NCBI GenBank assembly: GCA_030295235.1
Contig: AP026142.1
Coordinates: 434,001-498,000, forward strand
DNA from: Fistulifera solaris
Lineage: Eukaryota; Bacillariophyta; Bacillariophyceae; Naviculales; Stauroneidaceae
Reading direction: 5' to 3'
DNA: 64,000 bases
The translations under genes and the position numbers were made by a program. Below, one piece after another: positions 12,907 to 24,230 of this stretch (the first letter of the stretch is position 1; the number at the start of each line of letters is the position of its first letter). The notes beneath the pieces are model-generated. The model did no database searches. It saw nothing but the letters and a program-made list of their open reading frames with translations, and was not told the origin of the DNA.

Positions 12907-13515
12907 ATGTCGCATGAAAGGTCTAAGATAGTGTTCGATCCATCATATGTGGAGCATACCAGACAACCTAGACCCGATTGGAATGACTTTTACCGTGATG
13001 CTAAGCCTATAATTCCTACGGATTGTCCAAAGCCATTGGGTAAGCCTGTGCAAATAACGTGTTTGGTTGATGCTGACTTGGCGGGTGACCATGTTACTCG
13101 TCATTCCCGTACAGGTGTCTTGATCTATTTGAACAGGTCTTTGACGGTATGGTATAGCAAGAAGCAGACTTCGATTGAGACGTCAACATTTGGTGCTGAG
13201 TTTAGTGCTATGAAAACGGCAGTTGAATTAATTGAAGGTCTATGGTACAAACTACAAATGATGGGTGTTCCGGTAGAATATCCTGCAGTTGTCAAAGGTG
13301 ACAATATGTCGGTGATCAAGAACTCGAGTATTCCCGAATCAGTTCTGAAAAAGAAGTCCAATTCGGTGGCATATCACTACGTACGTGAGCGAGTTGCGAT
13401 GGGTATTGTTGATATATCCTACGAGCCTACGAAGACGAATTTGGCAGACATTTTAACAAAGCTTCAAGCTGGGAATGTACGAGATCCACTGGTGAAGCGT
13501 ATTTTACATCAGTGA
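12907..13515 (+). mobile_element. RNase H region of the Copia element
   Basis: Copia-type RNase H: DADLAGD near 13065, then the motif around SIETSTFGAEF (about 13170-13205), a GDNMSV aspartate segment near 13300, and a C-terminal NLADILTKL. This is the end of the pol region. Confidence 0.88.
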
Positions 13516-13820
13516 TGCAGGCGATAGGTCCCGATGCACTGGTTGGGTAGTTATGTTTACTATTCCGATGGGATGAGCCTTCTGGAGATAAGTTTTTTTT
13601 TGTCCAGGTACAGTGATTGAAGTTCAAGTTTGATACGTGGTTTTGACGTATTTTCCACGGACAAGTCGATGTGTGGTTTTGATGTATTTTCCACATGATG
13701 AAGGATTGATTCGATGGATGAATCTTCATGGTTTTTATGTTGTTTTTCCATGAAATAAGGGTTAGTCGGTTATGAAAGACACGTTGAAGCCCTAGTTCGG
13801 GTCTCATCGTGAGGGGACCA
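13516..13820 (+). other. 3' untranslated part of the Copia element with purine tract
   Basis: Non-coding tail after RNase H. It contains three near repeats of a ttttccac...ttttgatgta type sequence around 13640-13750. It ends in gaggggacca (13811-13820), a purine-rich stretch directly before the right LTR that fits a polypurine tract. Confidence 0.5.
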
Positions 13821-13888
13821 AAATAACCGAGTGTAGTACAGACGGAGAAGCCTCTGTGGTAGATGTAACACTTTTAGTTATAATTTTA
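13821..13888 (+). repeat. 3' LTR of the Copia element, left part
   Basis: Matches the first part of 4240-4334 nearly base for base. The LTR is split here by a nested DNA transposon and resumes at 14658-14672. Confidence 0.6.
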
Positions 13889-14648
13889 GAGAGTCATTAG
13901 CTTCGAAAAATTTCTTTGAAGTCAAACAGGACAGAAGATGATAAATGAAAGCAAATTGAAGTAACGTAGGAAACAAAAAATGAGGTGCACATCTCTAAAT
14001 AGATAATTCAAAAGGCTGTTTATAAGTATTGTGGTTGTACTGTAAAATAAATGAATAGTTTGAGAGGAATAAACGTTTTTTCGATTGTATTTGTAGTGTA
14101 TCGGTGGTCCGAAATTGGCCAGACAGATATATTTGATCAATAGCAAGTGTGTGAACCGAGGTAACATGCACATCAGCGCCTTGTGGTACAGTGGGTGGAC
14201 ATGAAGAAAGCTGCGCGCACCAGGGATTCATCCTTCATCCAAAATAATTGGCCGAAGATTAAGCAAGCAACCGAGCAATCATCTCTCAGTCAATTCCGTT
14301 GACAATTGACGGAGCAATCATCATGCGATCAAAAAGGATTATCAACTTAAAATCATTTACTTTGACAGATACTTAAAGATGCAATCACGCAACGCTTTCG
14401 GCAAAACAAGAGTGTTCATTGATCATTGATCATTGATGCCGCCGGAACAATTTTATGAGAGGAGCGTTCGTTCGATTATTGCACTGACGGAGCAGTGATG
14501 ACAAACGGCCGTTTGAATTTTAGTTATCTAGGTAGATATAAAAAGTGAGGCAGGCTCGGTCACCTTGTGACGTAGGCGCGCGAACAAGGCGCATGGGCCC
14601 GTGTTTTGCAAAAGTTTTGCAATAAGTGTTTTGCAATTAATGACTCTC
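13889..14648. mobile_element. Non-autonomous DNA transposon (Mutator-like by 9-bp duplication)
   Basis: A 760-bp insertion ending in the 11-bp perfect inverted repeats gagagtcatta and taatgactctc. It is flanked by a 9-bp direct repeat, ataatttta, at 13880-13888 and 14649-14657. Removing insert and one repeat restores the sequence seen uninterrupted in the left LTR at 4240-4334, which proves the insertion boundary. No long open frame lies inside, so it cannot encode its own transposase. A 9-bp target duplication is typical of Mutator-like elements, but the inverted ends are short for that group, so the superfamily is an inference. Confidence 0.82.
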
Positions 14649-14657
14649 ATAATTTTA

Positions 14658-14672
14658 CGCCACTGCCTTATT
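14658..14672 (+). repeat. 3' LTR of the Copia element, right remnant
   Basis: The last 15 bp that match the left LTR (ending cactgccttatt), found just after the second copy of the 9-bp target duplication. Confidence 0.55.
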
Positions 14673-14824
14673 TCGCCAGTTCGACTATATCTCAAATTCT
14701 CCAAATCACAAAACGACCCACCGCGCATTTCTCATGTTTACAAGTTACAAGTAATTTTATTGAATCATTTCCCAAATAACACGCGAAGAATGATAGTAAC
14801 ATTTTGTTCCTTCGCAATAGCAAT

Positions 14825-16446
14825 ATGATCAGAAATGAAGCTTCAGAAGTAACACCGCTGGCAAAGCAACGCAAGAATAAAGTGTTCCGCGAAGAAGAGC
14901 ACATCTCCCGACAACTGGCACTGGAAGAAACCAAGAATCTCATCCAATTAGCCGTTCCCACCGTCGGGATTCAAATAGGAGCCGTTGTTCCTCCACTTTT
15001 ATTGACATCCTATATAGGCCGCACGTACGGTTCTGTCCGTCTCGATGGATTTCTCCTCGCCAGCCTCACGGGAAATTTATTTACTTTGGCCTTGTTGCAA
15101 GGACTCTTTTCCGCATCGGACACGTTGTCACCGCAAGCATTTGGAGCCAACAATGAGCGTGAAGTGGGACTATTAGCGATGCGAGGGTTCTTGGGGAGCA
15201 TGATGGTTATGATACCCGTTAATGCCGTCCTCGTGACTCACATGGGTCCTATTTTGGAATTCGTAGGCATCGACCCGGAAGTATCACATAATGCGTGGCA
15301 ATGGTACCGAATCTACATCCTTTCTTTGCCTTTTTACGCACTCTTTCAAGTGACTTGGAAATTTCTGTCGGCGCAAAGTGTTTTGTTTCCATGCGTGGTT
15401 GCGGTCGGCGTGAGTAGTCTGCTGGTGTTGCCAGTAGCACTCGTGGTATGGACACATTTTTGCGGATACTTGGGCACCGCTTGGGCCCTGGTTACATATC
15501 AAGTGATAGAACCACTACTGCTGCTCCTGTATATTTGGTGGAAACAACCGCACAGGCCGGAAACGTGGCCAGGACTGGCATCCTGGAACGAGGCGTTGGA
15601 GGAAAGACGCTTCTGGTCCTATATTGTAAGTCGATTGCGCTCGAAAAGTTGTGGTGCATTAAGCACAAAGGTTTCATCTGTATTGACTCGCACTGAATTT
15701 GTTATTTTCTCGATTACATCTAGGCACTCGGAGCTGGCGGGATTTTGGCGAGCTCGGAGTGGATTTACTGGGAGTCACTAACACTCATGATTGGTACCAT
15801 TGGAGTCGAAGCATTATCGATACATGCCATTCCATCTTATGTTGTCATGGTTATATTTATGTTCCCTTTGGGATTGGGCATCGCTTTGGCCATTCGGATG
15901 GGTCATACGTTGCCTCACAGTGTTTCGCGCACCAGAGAGCTCGCGTTTGGATGCTGGTGCATCAATGCGGTACTCTCCGGAGTCGTAGCTATCATGCTGC
16001 ACGTGACACGTCATCATCTTTATCGTATTTTCACAAACGACCCCATCATTCAACAAGGAGCAGACGAAATCTGGCCCCATGTGTGTATATTTCAGTTCGG
16101 ATTGAGCATATTCGCAATTAACATGGGGCTAACGACTGGTCTGGGAATGCAATGGACGCTGGGCCTGGTCACTATCCTCTTTTTATGGGTTCTTGGATTG
16201 CCATCTGCCTATTACTTTGCAATTACCCGGAGAGGAGGACTACTGGCGGCCTGGCGATGCGTTTGGCCGCCGTACTTGGCCATTAATTTTGTTCTCATGC
16301 TGGCGGTATGGTGCAAGGATTGGGAAGAGATTGCAAAACAAATTCGTGCGCGAGAAGAGTTGACAGGAAACAGTCCACTTACTCCTCCTAAACAGCTGCA
16401 CAAACGAACATTAGATCAGTACTATGGAGCAACATGCGAGCGTTAG
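14825..16446 (+). CDS. MATE family efflux transporter
   Basis: Multidrug and toxin extrusion family membrane antiporter of about 507 residues, a normal length for eukaryotic MATEs. Exon 1 (14825-15625) holds the first bundle of hydrophobic segments and family stretches such as VPTVGIQIGAVVPPLLLT and LFSASDTLSPQAFGA. Intron 15626-15723 (GTAAGT...TAG, 98 nt) is removed to give SYI-ALGAGGILASSEWIYWE. Exon 2 ends at 16446 with a short hydrophilic tail. I chose the ATG at 14825 because the open frame upstream starts only with a TTG. Substrate cannot be told from sequence. The gene begins about 150 bp after the Copia remnant, so its promoter may be built partly from transposon sequence. Confidence 0.9.
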
Positions 16447-16719
16447 CTGCGTTTTGGAAGATGACGACAACACTCTCCGCTGTGACGTTATGGCTTGCTT
16501 TCTGTCGTACACTGTCACCACTCTATAGCCTAAAAGGTACCGTTGGATAGGACCGGTACCGGTACCAGGTACTTGTACTGGCATTCCCTCTTCCGCCGAC
16601 ACCACGAATTCAACCGTGCACCATTCATTAAAAAAACCAATCAACTTCACCTTCGTCGTTGAAAGAAGAGATTTTGTTTGTAAAATAGTGAAAGCTCCAG
16701 TCAGTGCCTCGCAACCAAA
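16447..16719. other. Short intergenic region with KpnI-like palindromes
   Basis: Between the MATE stop and the SulP start. Contains a cluster of interlocking ggtacc/taccggta palindromes at about 16538-16571. It likely holds the MATE polyadenylation region and the SulP promoter. Confidence 0.4.
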
Positions 16720-18206
16720 ATGGGAAGACCAGAGTTTAAGTAAGTGGCAGTGGCGGGCTCGCGAAGAAATAAATCCGTTTTAAAACTCTCATCTCGTCAG
16801 TGCTGTCGCGTCACGTCCTTTTCTTTCAGTGCCTTTCGGGATTTTCTTTCCGGCACCATTATGGCGGCCACGTCGGTTCCCCAGTTGATTGCGTATGCTG
16901 AAACGGTTGGTTATGCCGGATATCGAGGACTGGCTACGGCTGGGCCGCCACTTATTGCTTGGGGCGTGGTGACAGGAAGCCCGTTTATGAATGCTGGAGT
17001 GACTAGTATCACTGCACTTATGGCAAAATCTGATTTAGACGGCGAGCAATTTGTACAGAAATACGGAGAAGAAGCTTATGTGCTGTTAGTGGCCACATAC
17101 TCCTTGTGCATTGGTATCGCATCCGTTTTCTTGGCCCTGGTCGGTTTCGGGAAATTGGCTCAACTCGTTCCTGGCTGCGTCCGCCGTGGCTTCAAATGGG
17201 GCTGTTCTATTGGGGTTCTAGTGGCAGCTATTCCCAACGGTTTCTTTTTGAAGGGTGGGGGTGACTTGAAACAACTGGTGGCTTCTTCTGATTTCATTCG
17301 AGACACCATTGCCAAACCGTTACATGGAAACTTACCGGGTGCCATCAGTGTCGCGCACTGTTTGTATGGACTGACTCATCCTTGGGAATGGGGATTAGCA
17401 CCAGCTGTAATGTTCGTCTTTGGGACTGCTTTTGTCATTAAAGGCCCCAACTATTTGCCAAAAGCTCTCCCACCGGGGTCAGAGGTCATTATTGTAACGG
17501 CACTCGCTACTGTTTATAGTGTTTATGTCAACTACGAAGGCGCTGTCGTGGGTGAAATTCCGACGTTAGACCCAGATGCAGGACTGTTCTTTTTTCAAGG
17601 GAAGCTTCGAATACCAGTCCAATTTGTCAGCGTTTCCGACCTAATCGGCAACATTCCCGCACTGGTCGGACGATTTGGAGGCTCGTTCATGATGCTCGCC
17701 TTGTCAAGTATCATCTTTGCGGCAGTTAACTTTTGTCTATTATGGGAATCGCTTCAGGGTTTGAGAGTGAAGACGGAATTGAATGGAGCGCCGAACGGGA
17801 GATGGTATCGCAAGGCGTCAGTTGCGGGGTGGCGGCTGCCGTGGGTTCCGCTCCTGTTTCAGGCAGTTTATCTCGCTCTCTGGTTTCCAGAATGACAGGA
17901 ACAACTAGTCAACTCGCTTGCATTATTACAGCTTTAGAGTGGATCTATTTACAGCCCTATATGAGCATCATGGCGCCCACTCCCAAGGCGGCTCTCAGCG
18001 CAGTGATTGCGAGTGCCGTCATCCAAGGCGTTTGTGTTCCAAAGGATTTGCTTAAGATGAGTGGCGTCGATGCGTTGGTAGGATGGGGCACCGGTTTCGC
18101 TACCGCTCTTTCCAGTCCAACTCAGGGTTTTGCGGCTGGGCTTGTGCTGTACGCAGCAACGCTAATTTTCCGACAAGGGGGAGACAAAAGAGAGAAGATG
18201 GACTGA
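16720..18206 (+). CDS. SulP (SLC26-type) anion transporter without STAS domain
   Basis: Membrane transporter of the sulfate permease family. A 20-nt first exon (16720-16739, MGRPEF) is joined across a 90-nt intron (16740-16829) to AFRDFLSGTIMAATSVPQ, the normal SulP N-terminal helix. The family signatures IPQ-like TSVPQLIAYAE, PVSGSLSRS and a C-terminal membrane bundle are present. The frame breaks at 17731-17734 (TTTT). A fifth T restores NFLSIMGIASGFESEDG and gives 465 residues, so a read error is likely. Most SulP proteins end in a cytoplasmic STAS domain. Here the protein stops after the membrane part with a short charged tail. Sulfate is the usual substrate, but molybdate or bicarbonate are possible. 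Confidence 0.85.
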
Positions 18207-18224
18207 TGGGTGTGCGGCATCTCA

Positions 18225-19803
18225 TTACACTTTATTGCTAGCTATACTATTTGTACTATCGTCTTCCTCTGTCGTCATTATCTCCCTCATCGTGTTCGCA
18301 TTAAAATCAAAGCCAGATCGAGGCACAACAAGCTCCATAAGATCATCTGCAAAGAACACACGCGTTCCTTTTCTCTTGATTTGTCGACTCGCTTCGGCGA
18401 TACGCGCTCTCACGGATGACGAGTTCCGAATCGTCGGACTGTGATGTACCAATGCCAGCACACACGGATTCACTTCATTCGCGAACATACCAGCCATTGC
18501 GGCTGACGAATGACCTGCAATCATAACTTTCGAGTCGGAATCCTCTTCGGAAAGGGTATTTTCATGAAGTATCACATCAGTGCCTCGGCACAAATTTGCC
18601 ATGACTGGTGGTACAGCATAGCAGTCACCAAGAATAGCAAGCTTCCTTGGCCTGCCTTTTTCACCTATCATAACCTCCTCAGGCTGAATCATACAACTTT
18701 CGTCATCCGATAGAACGGGAAAGCCCCACTTTAGTGCTTTATACTTCCTGCTAGGTTTCAGCCCTATACTGGTGGCTTTTTCGCTGTCAATATTGATGGA
18801 TTGTGTCTTCGGTTCTTCCACAACATAACCCACGCACTGAAGTTTGGGCGTGTGTTCTACTTCGGCTGCTGTAATATACATTCCACGATAGCGCGACGCA
18901 TGAGTTCGCTCGGCTTCTTCTATTGTGTTCACCTCGGGTGGAGTCATAATCGTCCATGTACCATCGGCATTTCTAGGAATTGATTTTCGTATAAGACCAC
19001 GATGCCGAAACTCTGTAAAATTCTTTTGAATTCCAGGATGCCTCCACCGACAGGAACCACCAATGAGCTCGTACACTTCCACTCGCAAAAGCTTAAGCTC
19101 CGCCGCACTTAAACTCAAAGTCATTGCAATAAAATTATGCAATCCAACAGGACCGTATATTTGTATAGTTTTAGTTGCTGATTGCTGCACTGAAGCTATC
19201 ACTTGAAGATATAGTAAAAGGCCCGGAAGTCCAAAGACGTGATCTCCATGAAGATGCGTAACTATTTTTTGTGAGACGAAAAAAAACAATCAAAAGAAAC
19301 CAATGGTACACGAAAGGGTGGATCGACTCACTGAATATCTTCTCAATTTCTCCCAAGTTTACGGACGACATCATCAACTGACGTTGTACTCCATCTCCGG
19401 CATCAAACAGAAAGGTTTTGCCTCCCATCCGCAATGCCGAAGATGTTTGACTGCGAAACGGAGACAATGATGCACCAGTTCCCAAAAACGTAATGGTGAA
19501 GCCCGAATCGAGGTGTGCCAGATGATCATCCGTACAACCCGATACGCGAACGTACGGTTTCAAGTCCGGGTGGAGAACGACTCCCGCTTCGTTGACGCTC
19601 AATGTCCCGGGAACTTGAAATTCCGAGGCTGACGACTCTGGTAAAGACCGAGGATGCGTACTGTGCAGAGGTCTTCGATCAATCTTCATGTGAATATGAA
19701 CGCCACTGTTTATTGGTGCTGCGGCAAATATGTTATAGATTGGTCGGATAGAACACTCCCGCGGTCTTATTCTGGACCGAAGAACACACGTAAATCGGGG
19801 CAT
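18225..19803 (-). CDS. RNZ: Ribonuclease Z (tRNA 3' processing endonuclease)
   Basis: Metallo-beta-lactamase enzyme that cuts the 3' trailer from tRNA precursors. Exon 1 (19332-19803) and exon 2 (18225-19261) join across a 70-nt intron (19262-19331, GTGAGT...TAG) that splits the zinc-binding motif. Joined, it reads THLHGDHVFGLPG (HxHxDH). Further ligands lie in AILGDC and LVHHSP, with GHSSAAMAGMFA between them. Length 502 residues. The arginine-rich, acid-poor N-terminus (MPRFTCVLRSRIRPRE) looks like a mitochondrial targeting peptide, so organellar tRNA processing is likely. The ATG at 19803 is the first in frame. Its stop lies only 18 bp from the convergent SulP stop. Confidence 0.9.
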
Positions 19804-20939
19804 TCTTGATTTTGATTCTTTCACCCCTACAAATCAAAGGCACAATACTGAAAATCCAACTAAAGGACGAAATTCACCCACTTCAACAACCTCTTTTATA
19901 ACGAATGCAACAGCGAAAAATAGTTTTGTTTACGAAAGACTTCGTCAGTTTGTATTGGCTATCGTAAACACGCTGCCGATCAATAGGAACGAAATTGTTA
20001 TTGTTTTTGTTTTATTCGTTTGCGTTTGCGTTTTTTATTGTCGTCCAATGATTTGATTCTGTCGCAAAGGCTTTACTTTCACGAATGACGGCCAGTCGTG
20101 CGTAGAAAACGGCGGCGGCGGGTCATCGTCATCGTTCATCGTGTATCGTGTCATCCAGTTGTCCGTTGAGCTTTCAGTTCCTATGTATTAGAGGGGCCCG
20201 CGTGAGATTACCTAGTAAAAAACAACCGTAGCGACAGAAGGAACAATCGAATGCTGTCGAACCCGTTTCAGAGCCACGTTGCCACCTCGTAGACTTTTGT
20301 ACCGGTCCGAATGTGCGGGAAAAGTCGAGAAAAACTCCTTTCGTCTCTCGTCTCGCTTCGTTCACAACACAGCTCGCCCTTTGTGCTGTTGCTGTGTGAC
20401 TTGGTTGTTCTCCTTTGCTTACTTTTTCAATAGGGCCACAATTGCCCTCTCTTAATTATATTCTCATTTTTAAAACAAAAATGTGAGTTGTACTAGTTAA
20501 TGGTGAACGCGTTGCAAGGATAGAAACGAACTCTTCCATTATTTGTTCGGTTTGCCTGCGGTGTTTTACTGTGCGTAACCACATCTTCCGGCGAGCGTCG
20601 ACGGACGGGCGAACGTAGAGTCAACACGGCGAAGGAATGAATCGCCGTTGATTTCCTGAGCGCATGCTTGTCTTTCATTTTTTCTTTTTGCTCATTCTGT
20701 AATTATATATCCTTCGCTTTAACAGTAAGGATTAAATAAAAAGAAAGCAAATTAGGGAATAGTCGGGGAAGTTTCGCTCCTCTTTAGGGAGTCATCTTGC
20801 TTTTCGCGTCCTTATTGGACTTTTTCGGTAATAGGCACCGGAATCGACAGCTTGTCATCTACTTTACATTCACCGAGAAAAATTGGAATTTGCCTTGTTC
20901 TGCATTTTTTTTATCAAAATTGGAAAGTTTCCTCCGTTT
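19804..20939. other. Divergent promoter region, RNase Z / CDK
   Basis: 1.1 kb between two divergent genes. No open frame of note and no RNA gene seen. The CDK 5' leader probably begins somewhere in its right half. Confidence 0.4.
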
Positions 20940-22602
20940 ATGAATCAAACAATGGCAACGGTATCGACGATGAATCGACCTCCCCCGCCCGGTCGCTCTG
21001 CCCCAAATGGCACGGACCGGCCTCCCCGACCCCCTACAAAACCCCCACCGCCACCACCCCCGCGCAAAAGCGCTCCTCCCCCACCACCCCCTTCTTCTTC
21101 GACAAAACGTCTGGGGCCGGCGAATAACGAACATGAACCAGAGACCAAGAAACGTCGCGGTTCGGTTTCGATCATGGCACCGGTTGTTATGCGTGACGTG
21201 AACGTTTTTGACAAAAAACATCAAGTTGGTCAAGGTACGTCATTTGCGGGGAGATCAACGAAAGCTTTGGTTGCAACTTTCTGTTTCTCAATCCGTGTTC
21301 TGTTTCTCATCCTTTCAAGGTACCTATGGTAGTGTTTTTGTCGGCCAAGACAAAGTCACCCGCGAAATCGTTGCTTTGAAACGTATCAATACGGAACAAG
21401 AAGAGAACGGTTTCCCCATCACCGCTATCCGCGAAGTCAAAATCCTAAAAGCTCTTCGACATGTCAATATTGTCAACTTGAAGGAGATTGTCACGTCAAA
21501 GGGTGCGTTCATGCTGTTTGTGTTTTGATTGGCGGAAATAAAGTTTCGCGTGTTGTTGCGTTTTCCACGAAGCAGTACGCAGTTCTGTCCGCCTACAAGA
21601 AAAGGCAGTTATCTATCACAGGTCGTGCTCTTTTTTCGCTCGCTCTGTATACACCCTGCCACAATGTTTGTGCTGTTGTTGTGTTCGTATTATGTTGGCA
21701 AAGTCCATCACGATTATTCTGACGTTCTTCGTTTTTCACCATTTTTGTTTGGGTGTTGCATTGGTGCCACTTTAGAACAAGGTGAAATTCCGAAGAACGT
21801 TTTTATGGTCTTTGAGTACCTCGAGTATGATCTTACGGGAGTCTTGGACACTCCCGAGATTCGCTTTACTCAAGACCACATTAAGTCATGGTCTCAGCAG
21901 CTTCTTAGCGGAGTTCACTACATGCATATCAACAAGGTCATTCATCGTGATCTCAAGTCGTCGAACTTGCTTATCAACAAGAAAGGACAGCTTAAGATCG
22001 CGGACTGGGGTCTTGCTCGTAGTTGGAACGATGAAATGAAGCGACTGACGAACAAGGTCATCACGCTTTGGTACCGACCTCCCGAACTGTTGCTTGGCTG
22101 TGCCAAGTACACGTCCAAGATAGACATGTGGAGTGTTGGTTGCATCATTGCTGAGATGTTCCGCAGAACCGGACTGTTCAAAGGATCGAGCGAAGCCACT
22201 CAGCTTGACTTGATCTTCCGCACGTGCGGCCATCCGAGCGAAGAAAATTGGCCTCATATCGATGAGTTGTGTCCTCTCTGGCGCAAGTTCGAGCCGAAAG
22301 AAAGCGAGCGATTGCCCGATCGTTTACGCGAGGCTTTGAAAGCCAACCTTCCCCGTCCGGAATGGATGACAGAGAACGCCATTAGTCTCATTTCCAAACT
22401 CATAACTATGGACCCTAACCAGCGTTGGTCCGCGTTGGAGGCGCTAGATGCTGATTACTTTTTCGAGAATCCCATCGTGAAGAGTGCCGACAAGCTCTCC
22501 ATGAACTTTTCCGTCCATTCTGTTCACGAGTGGGAATGTCGCCGTAAATTTGAGCAGAAAATGGCTCAGGCTAGAGCTCCGCAAGCAAGCGCCAACAATT
22601 AA
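20940..22602 (+). CDS. PITAIRE-type cyclin-dependent kinase (CDKC / CDK12-13-like)
   Basis: Nuclear Ser/Thr kinase expected to phosphorylate RNA polymerase II C-terminal repeats together with a cyclin. Three exons (20940-21234, 21320-21502, 21776-22602) give 434 residues. The first codes for a proline-rich leader, then VGQGTYGSV (glycine loop) across intron 1. VALKR carries the ATP-binding lysine and PITAIRE marks the CDKC/CDK12-13 branch. Catalytic HRDLKSSN, WYRPPELLLG and DMWSVGCI are present. The metal-binding DFG is replaced by DWG (ADWGLARSW), an unusual substitution. A second ATG at 20952 could also be used. Intron 2 is 273 nt, long for this window. Confidence 0.9.
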
Positions 22603-22933
22603 AAAAGCTCACACAAAAATCCTATCTTTTACTTCAGGCAATCCAACTTCATGTGTAGTGTTTCGTGCAACCCTCAACAAACGGATTATTCTCCTCTCTT
22701 TCTACTTCTCTCTCTCTCCTCTTCACAACCAAAACATAGAAAAATGATGCACAGCGTACGATTAACTTAGTCACTTAAATTATATGGTATGCACAGACAC
22801 GTTAGTACCAAAGGAGTATAGTACAGTCAGCTCTTAGTATTCGAGTAGACACGGTGCATTTTTGTTGTTCGTCTAATAATTATAAAGGTGTCTTGTAACT
22901 CTCAATACGTAGCTGATGGTCGGTCTGATCACT
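22603..22933. other. Intergenic region between convergent genes
   Basis: 3' ends of the CDK and CGLD27 genes meet here. Pyrimidine-rich tract at about 22690-22725; no gene seen. Confidence 0.35.
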
Positions 22934-23746
22934 TCACTTGCAGCCTTGACCGCCTCCAGCGACGGCACGATAGTAACGATTATCACAGTAAGTCGGTCGG
23001 CTGCCACTGCTCGATGCGGCTTGCTCGGCCAGTTTCTCATCGTAGCGTAGCTGACTCAGCATGTCCGGATCGTACTGATCAAACATTGGTTTCGCCGAGT
23101 TCGCCACATTGAATGCAATGACGGATGCCAAACATAAGGCCGCCGTCGCCATGGTGAATTTCTTGAGACGCTCCACGACAGGTTTCACTTCGTTGGTATA
23201 CAAGAATCGGTCGCGCTGTAATTCGGTCGGAGTTTTCATCTCAATATCACCGTCATACCATCCCGTTTCTTCGTATTCAATCACTTTAGACGTTAATCTT
23301 TGGCCCAGGTAATCCCATCCGGAATAAAGACGAATCATGACGATCATGACTAGAAATATAGCTCCGACATTGGCGGCGGCCAGTTTTTGTACCAAATATC
23401 CTTCCTGTGTAAATGTGGCACCCGCAATCGGATAGCAGACAGCCGCAAATGCAATGGAATACAAGAGAACGAGACGTGTCAACAAGCCCTTGCTTCCGGA
23501 TTCTTTATTCGCCCAACCGAACATGGGTTGATTCGAAACATCCATGTATTCATTGACGGGTCGTTGTGCTTCGGGGACCGCTTCGGCCCCAAAACTGGTG
23601 TCAGGCAATAATTTTTCAAACTCTTCACTGTTTGTACTTTTGAGATGCGAGATTGTCGGCCTTCTAGTCGGCATTTGAAATCCGGAACTAATGTTGATGC
23701 CAAAAAGCACCACCAGAATGCAAAACGTCGGCCAAAATTTCGTCAT
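22934..23746 (-). CDS. CGLD27: CGLD27-like plastid membrane protein (DUF1230)
   Basis: Conserved protein of green algae, plants and diatoms with chloroplast membranes as its known location. Its biochemical role is poorly defined. The first 22 residues form a signal peptide ending SGF-Q, an ASAFAP-like diatom plastid motif. The body has hydrophobic segments and the family words VCYPIAGATF, LYSGWDYLGQRL and YEETGWYDG followed by ELQRDRFLY, with two more hydrophobic stretches. Length is 270 residues without introns. The C-terminus, which is serine- and glycine-rich, is diatom-specific or variable. The ATG at 23746 gives the signal peptide. Family confident, function unknown. Confidence 0.82.
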   Translation of the reverse strand: MTKFWPTFCILVVLFGINISSGFQMPTRRPTISHLKSTNSEEFEKLLPDTSFGAEAVPEAQRPVNEYMDVSNQPMFGWANKESGSKGLLTRLVLLYSIAFAAVCYPIAGATFTQEGYLVQKLAAANVGAIFLVMIVMIRLYSGWDYLGQRLTSKVIEYEETGWYDGDIEMKTPTELQRDRFLYTNEVKPVVERLKKFTMATAALCLASVIAFNVANSAKPMFDQYDPDMLSQLRYDEKLAEQAASSSGSRPTYCDNRYYRAVAGGGQGCK

Positions 23747-24230
23747 GTTGATTGAGATTACAAATGATTCGAAAAGGGACCGCGAAGACAGACTGTTTCG
23801 ATGAATTCTTCTAGTAATTAAGAGCTCAATGGTGAAAGAAAGCGCAGATCGATCTTCTTTTCACTTGAAACAATAATCAAACCACATCGCTTCTTTTGTT
23901 TCGAAATGCATCAAAATGGAACAGAAAAAAAATAAGGACGACAACGGCAACGAGAAAGCAACGAAGGGTGTTTTTACACTCCAATTTTGTGTACTTCGGA
24001 AGCTGCGTCAGCCTGTTGCAGAGTCTGGAGCATGCTGCGCCCGTGTTGAACCGGTCCGACATGGTTTCGGATTTTCAACCAGACGGACTTTTTCCAATAA
24101 TGATATGCCAGAGGATCTAGGATACTTGTACGTACACCACGTCATTCTTGAATGACAATGAACTACAAACCTTCTAAAACGGTCTAGTTTCGTGTCATAG
24201 CTCTAGGGAGCTACTTTATTTGTCTTTCTC
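23747..24230. other. Intergenic region upstream of CGLD27
   Basis: Promoter region of the CGLD27 gene and 3' flank of the FKBP gene. Short overlapping open frames on both strands show no protein-like features. Confidence 0.35.

Larger units (their letters stand above)
4240..14672 (+). mobile_element. Ty1/copia-type LTR retrotransposon, diatom CoDi-like, broken
   Basis: A fossil Copia element in sense orientation. Order: short left LTR, long leader, Gag with a basic lysine/glycine-rich C-terminus, protease-like region, integrase, chromodomain-like module, reverse transcriptase, RNase H, then a purine tract and the right LTR. The Gag start region (from 5234) and the wording of the protease and integrase parts are typical of diatom CoDi elements. 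It is clearly broken, with roughly ten breaks across the coding part. It also carries an internal 2.3-kb tandem duplication and a nested DNA transposon in its 3' LTR. The two LTRs differ at only a few positions plus a short length change, suggesting modest age. No clear target-site duplication was found. Confidence 0.88.

Noticed and set aside
13640-13750. Spaced repeats that might suggest a CRISPR-like array
   Set aside because: Only three imperfect, short repeats in the 3' tail of an LTR element in a eukaryotic context.
23877-24155. Short open frames upstream of CGLD27, one with a hydrophobic stretch
   Set aside because: Located in a promoter region, open on both strands, no family resemblance.
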